From positions 1-5,522 of the forward strand of contig JAJYAF010000177.1 in NCBI GenBank assembly GCA_021779655.1: a stretch of DNA of 5,522 nucleotides, in the 5' to 3' direction. Positions 5,110 to 5,522 of the stretch are shown one piece after another (position 1 is the first letter of the stretch; every line of letters starts with the position of its first letter). A program made the position numbers and the translations under genes. Source of the stretch: Pseudomonadota bacterium (GTDB lineage: Bacteria; Pseudomonadota; Alphaproteobacteria; Acetobacterales; Acetobacteraceae). Below the pieces are notes generated by a model. The model was not told where the DNA came from. It saw only the letters and a list, made by a program, of their open reading frames with translations, and ran no database searches.

Positions 5110-5522
5110 ATGGAATGGCAGGAACCGGCGGCAATCCTTGAAGTCTCGCCATATGGCGAGGGCGATGCGCTGGTCAGCCTGCTGGCCGCGGAGCATGGCT
5201 TGTGGCGCGGGCTGGTAAAAGGCGGCACGGCCAGAGGCAAGACCGCCATCTGGCAGGCCGGCAATCTCATCAACGCCCGCTGGACCGCCCGTCAGCCCGA
5301 AAATCTTGGCCTGTTTACCGGGGAACTCGCCTATCCGGCTGCGGCGCTTGCTTTGGAAAACCGGCTCAGCCTCGCCATTCTCGCAGCCGCCTGCGGCCTG
5401 GCGGCCGCGGCTCTGCCAGAGCGCGAGCCGCACCCCGCGGTCTTTTCCGGCCTCGCCCGTCTGCTCGCCGCCCTGGGGGTCGAGGGCCTGGCGCTTCCCG
5501 CCTTCATCCGATGGGAACTCGA
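5110..5522 (+). CDS. recO: DNA repair protein RecO, N-terminal part (cut by window edge)
   Basis: The first 137 residues are visible and the frame is open to the edge. RecO works with RecF and RecR to load RecA onto SSB-coated single-stranded DNA in gap repair. The start MEWQEPAAILEVSPYGEGDA and the WRGLVKGGTARGK block (32-44) are the beta strands of the N-terminal OB-fold. They are followed by the WQAGNLINARWTAR segment (48-61) and the helical domain (ENLGLFTGELAYPAAALAL, 64-82; LPEREPHPAVFSGLARLL, 102-119). A weak ribosome binding site precedes the ATG, and an ATG at 5085 upstream is out of frame. It lies 77 bases after asd on the same strand and may share its transcript. The sequence resembles RecO from Acetobacteraceae, which is my main clue to the host. 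Confidence 0.92.
   Translation, partial: MEWQEPAAILEVSPYGEGDALVSLLAAEHGLWRGLVKGGTARGKTAIWQAGNLINARWTARQPENLGLFTGELAYPAAALALENRLSLAILAAACGLAAAALPEREPHPAVFSGLARLLAALGVEGLALPAFIRWEL

Noticed and set aside
3950..5152. A 400-residue open frame on the minus strand opposite asd
   Set aside because: It covers the whole of asd, which has clear family motifs throughout. Long antisense frames are common opposite GC-rich genes, and the translated product is low-complexity and Arg/Asp/Gly-rich with no recognisable motif.

Overview
The window looks like the right-hand end of an integrated prophage in a GC-rich alphaproteobacterium, followed by two ordinary chromosomal genes. The RecO N-terminus has the style of Acetobacteraceae-type RecO proteins (MEWQEP start, GEGDA, LPEREPHP). 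I assign the host as probably Acetobacteraceae, or at least Rhodospirillales, from memory of family sequences and not from a search.

Left to middle (1-2369) is a phage late region, all on the plus strand and tightly packed. It starts with the C-terminal end of a beta-rich, probably virion or tail-associated protein (1-229). Three small phage proteins follow: a soluble helical one (304-552), a membrane protein with two hydrophobic segments (558-800), and a second small membrane-type protein (802-1005). Next comes an overlapping pair that reads as a two-component spanin: an inner-membrane coiled-coil protein (1002-1376) and a Rz1/LysC-like lipoprotein (1373-1684). After a 111-base gap come a 37-residue ORF (1796-1909) and a GH24 lysozyme-type endolysin (1899-2369). 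Several genes are coupled by ATGA or TAATG overlaps. Together they form a lysis cassette: the holin is probably one of the small membrane proteins, the endolysin cuts peptidoglycan, and the spanins join inner and outer membranes.

At 2369-3871, coupled by TAATG to the endolysin, is a 500-residue protein. Its C-terminal half carries a full set of calcineurin-like metallophosphoesterase motifs (GDIH, D280, SNHH, HGD, GHSH). Its overall layout recalls the bacteriophage T5 A1 (first-step-transfer / host DNA degradation) family. This is the most interesting gene here, because a nuclease-like phosphoesterase is not a normal part of a lysis cassette.

The gap at 3872-4000 is the probable phage/host junction and holds an inverted repeat. 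It is followed by asd (aspartate-semialdehyde dehydrogenase, 4001-5032, complete) and the start of recO (5110 to the window edge). Both are housekeeping genes in the same orientation. No tRNA, rRNA, CRISPR array, insertion sequence or integrase gene was seen.
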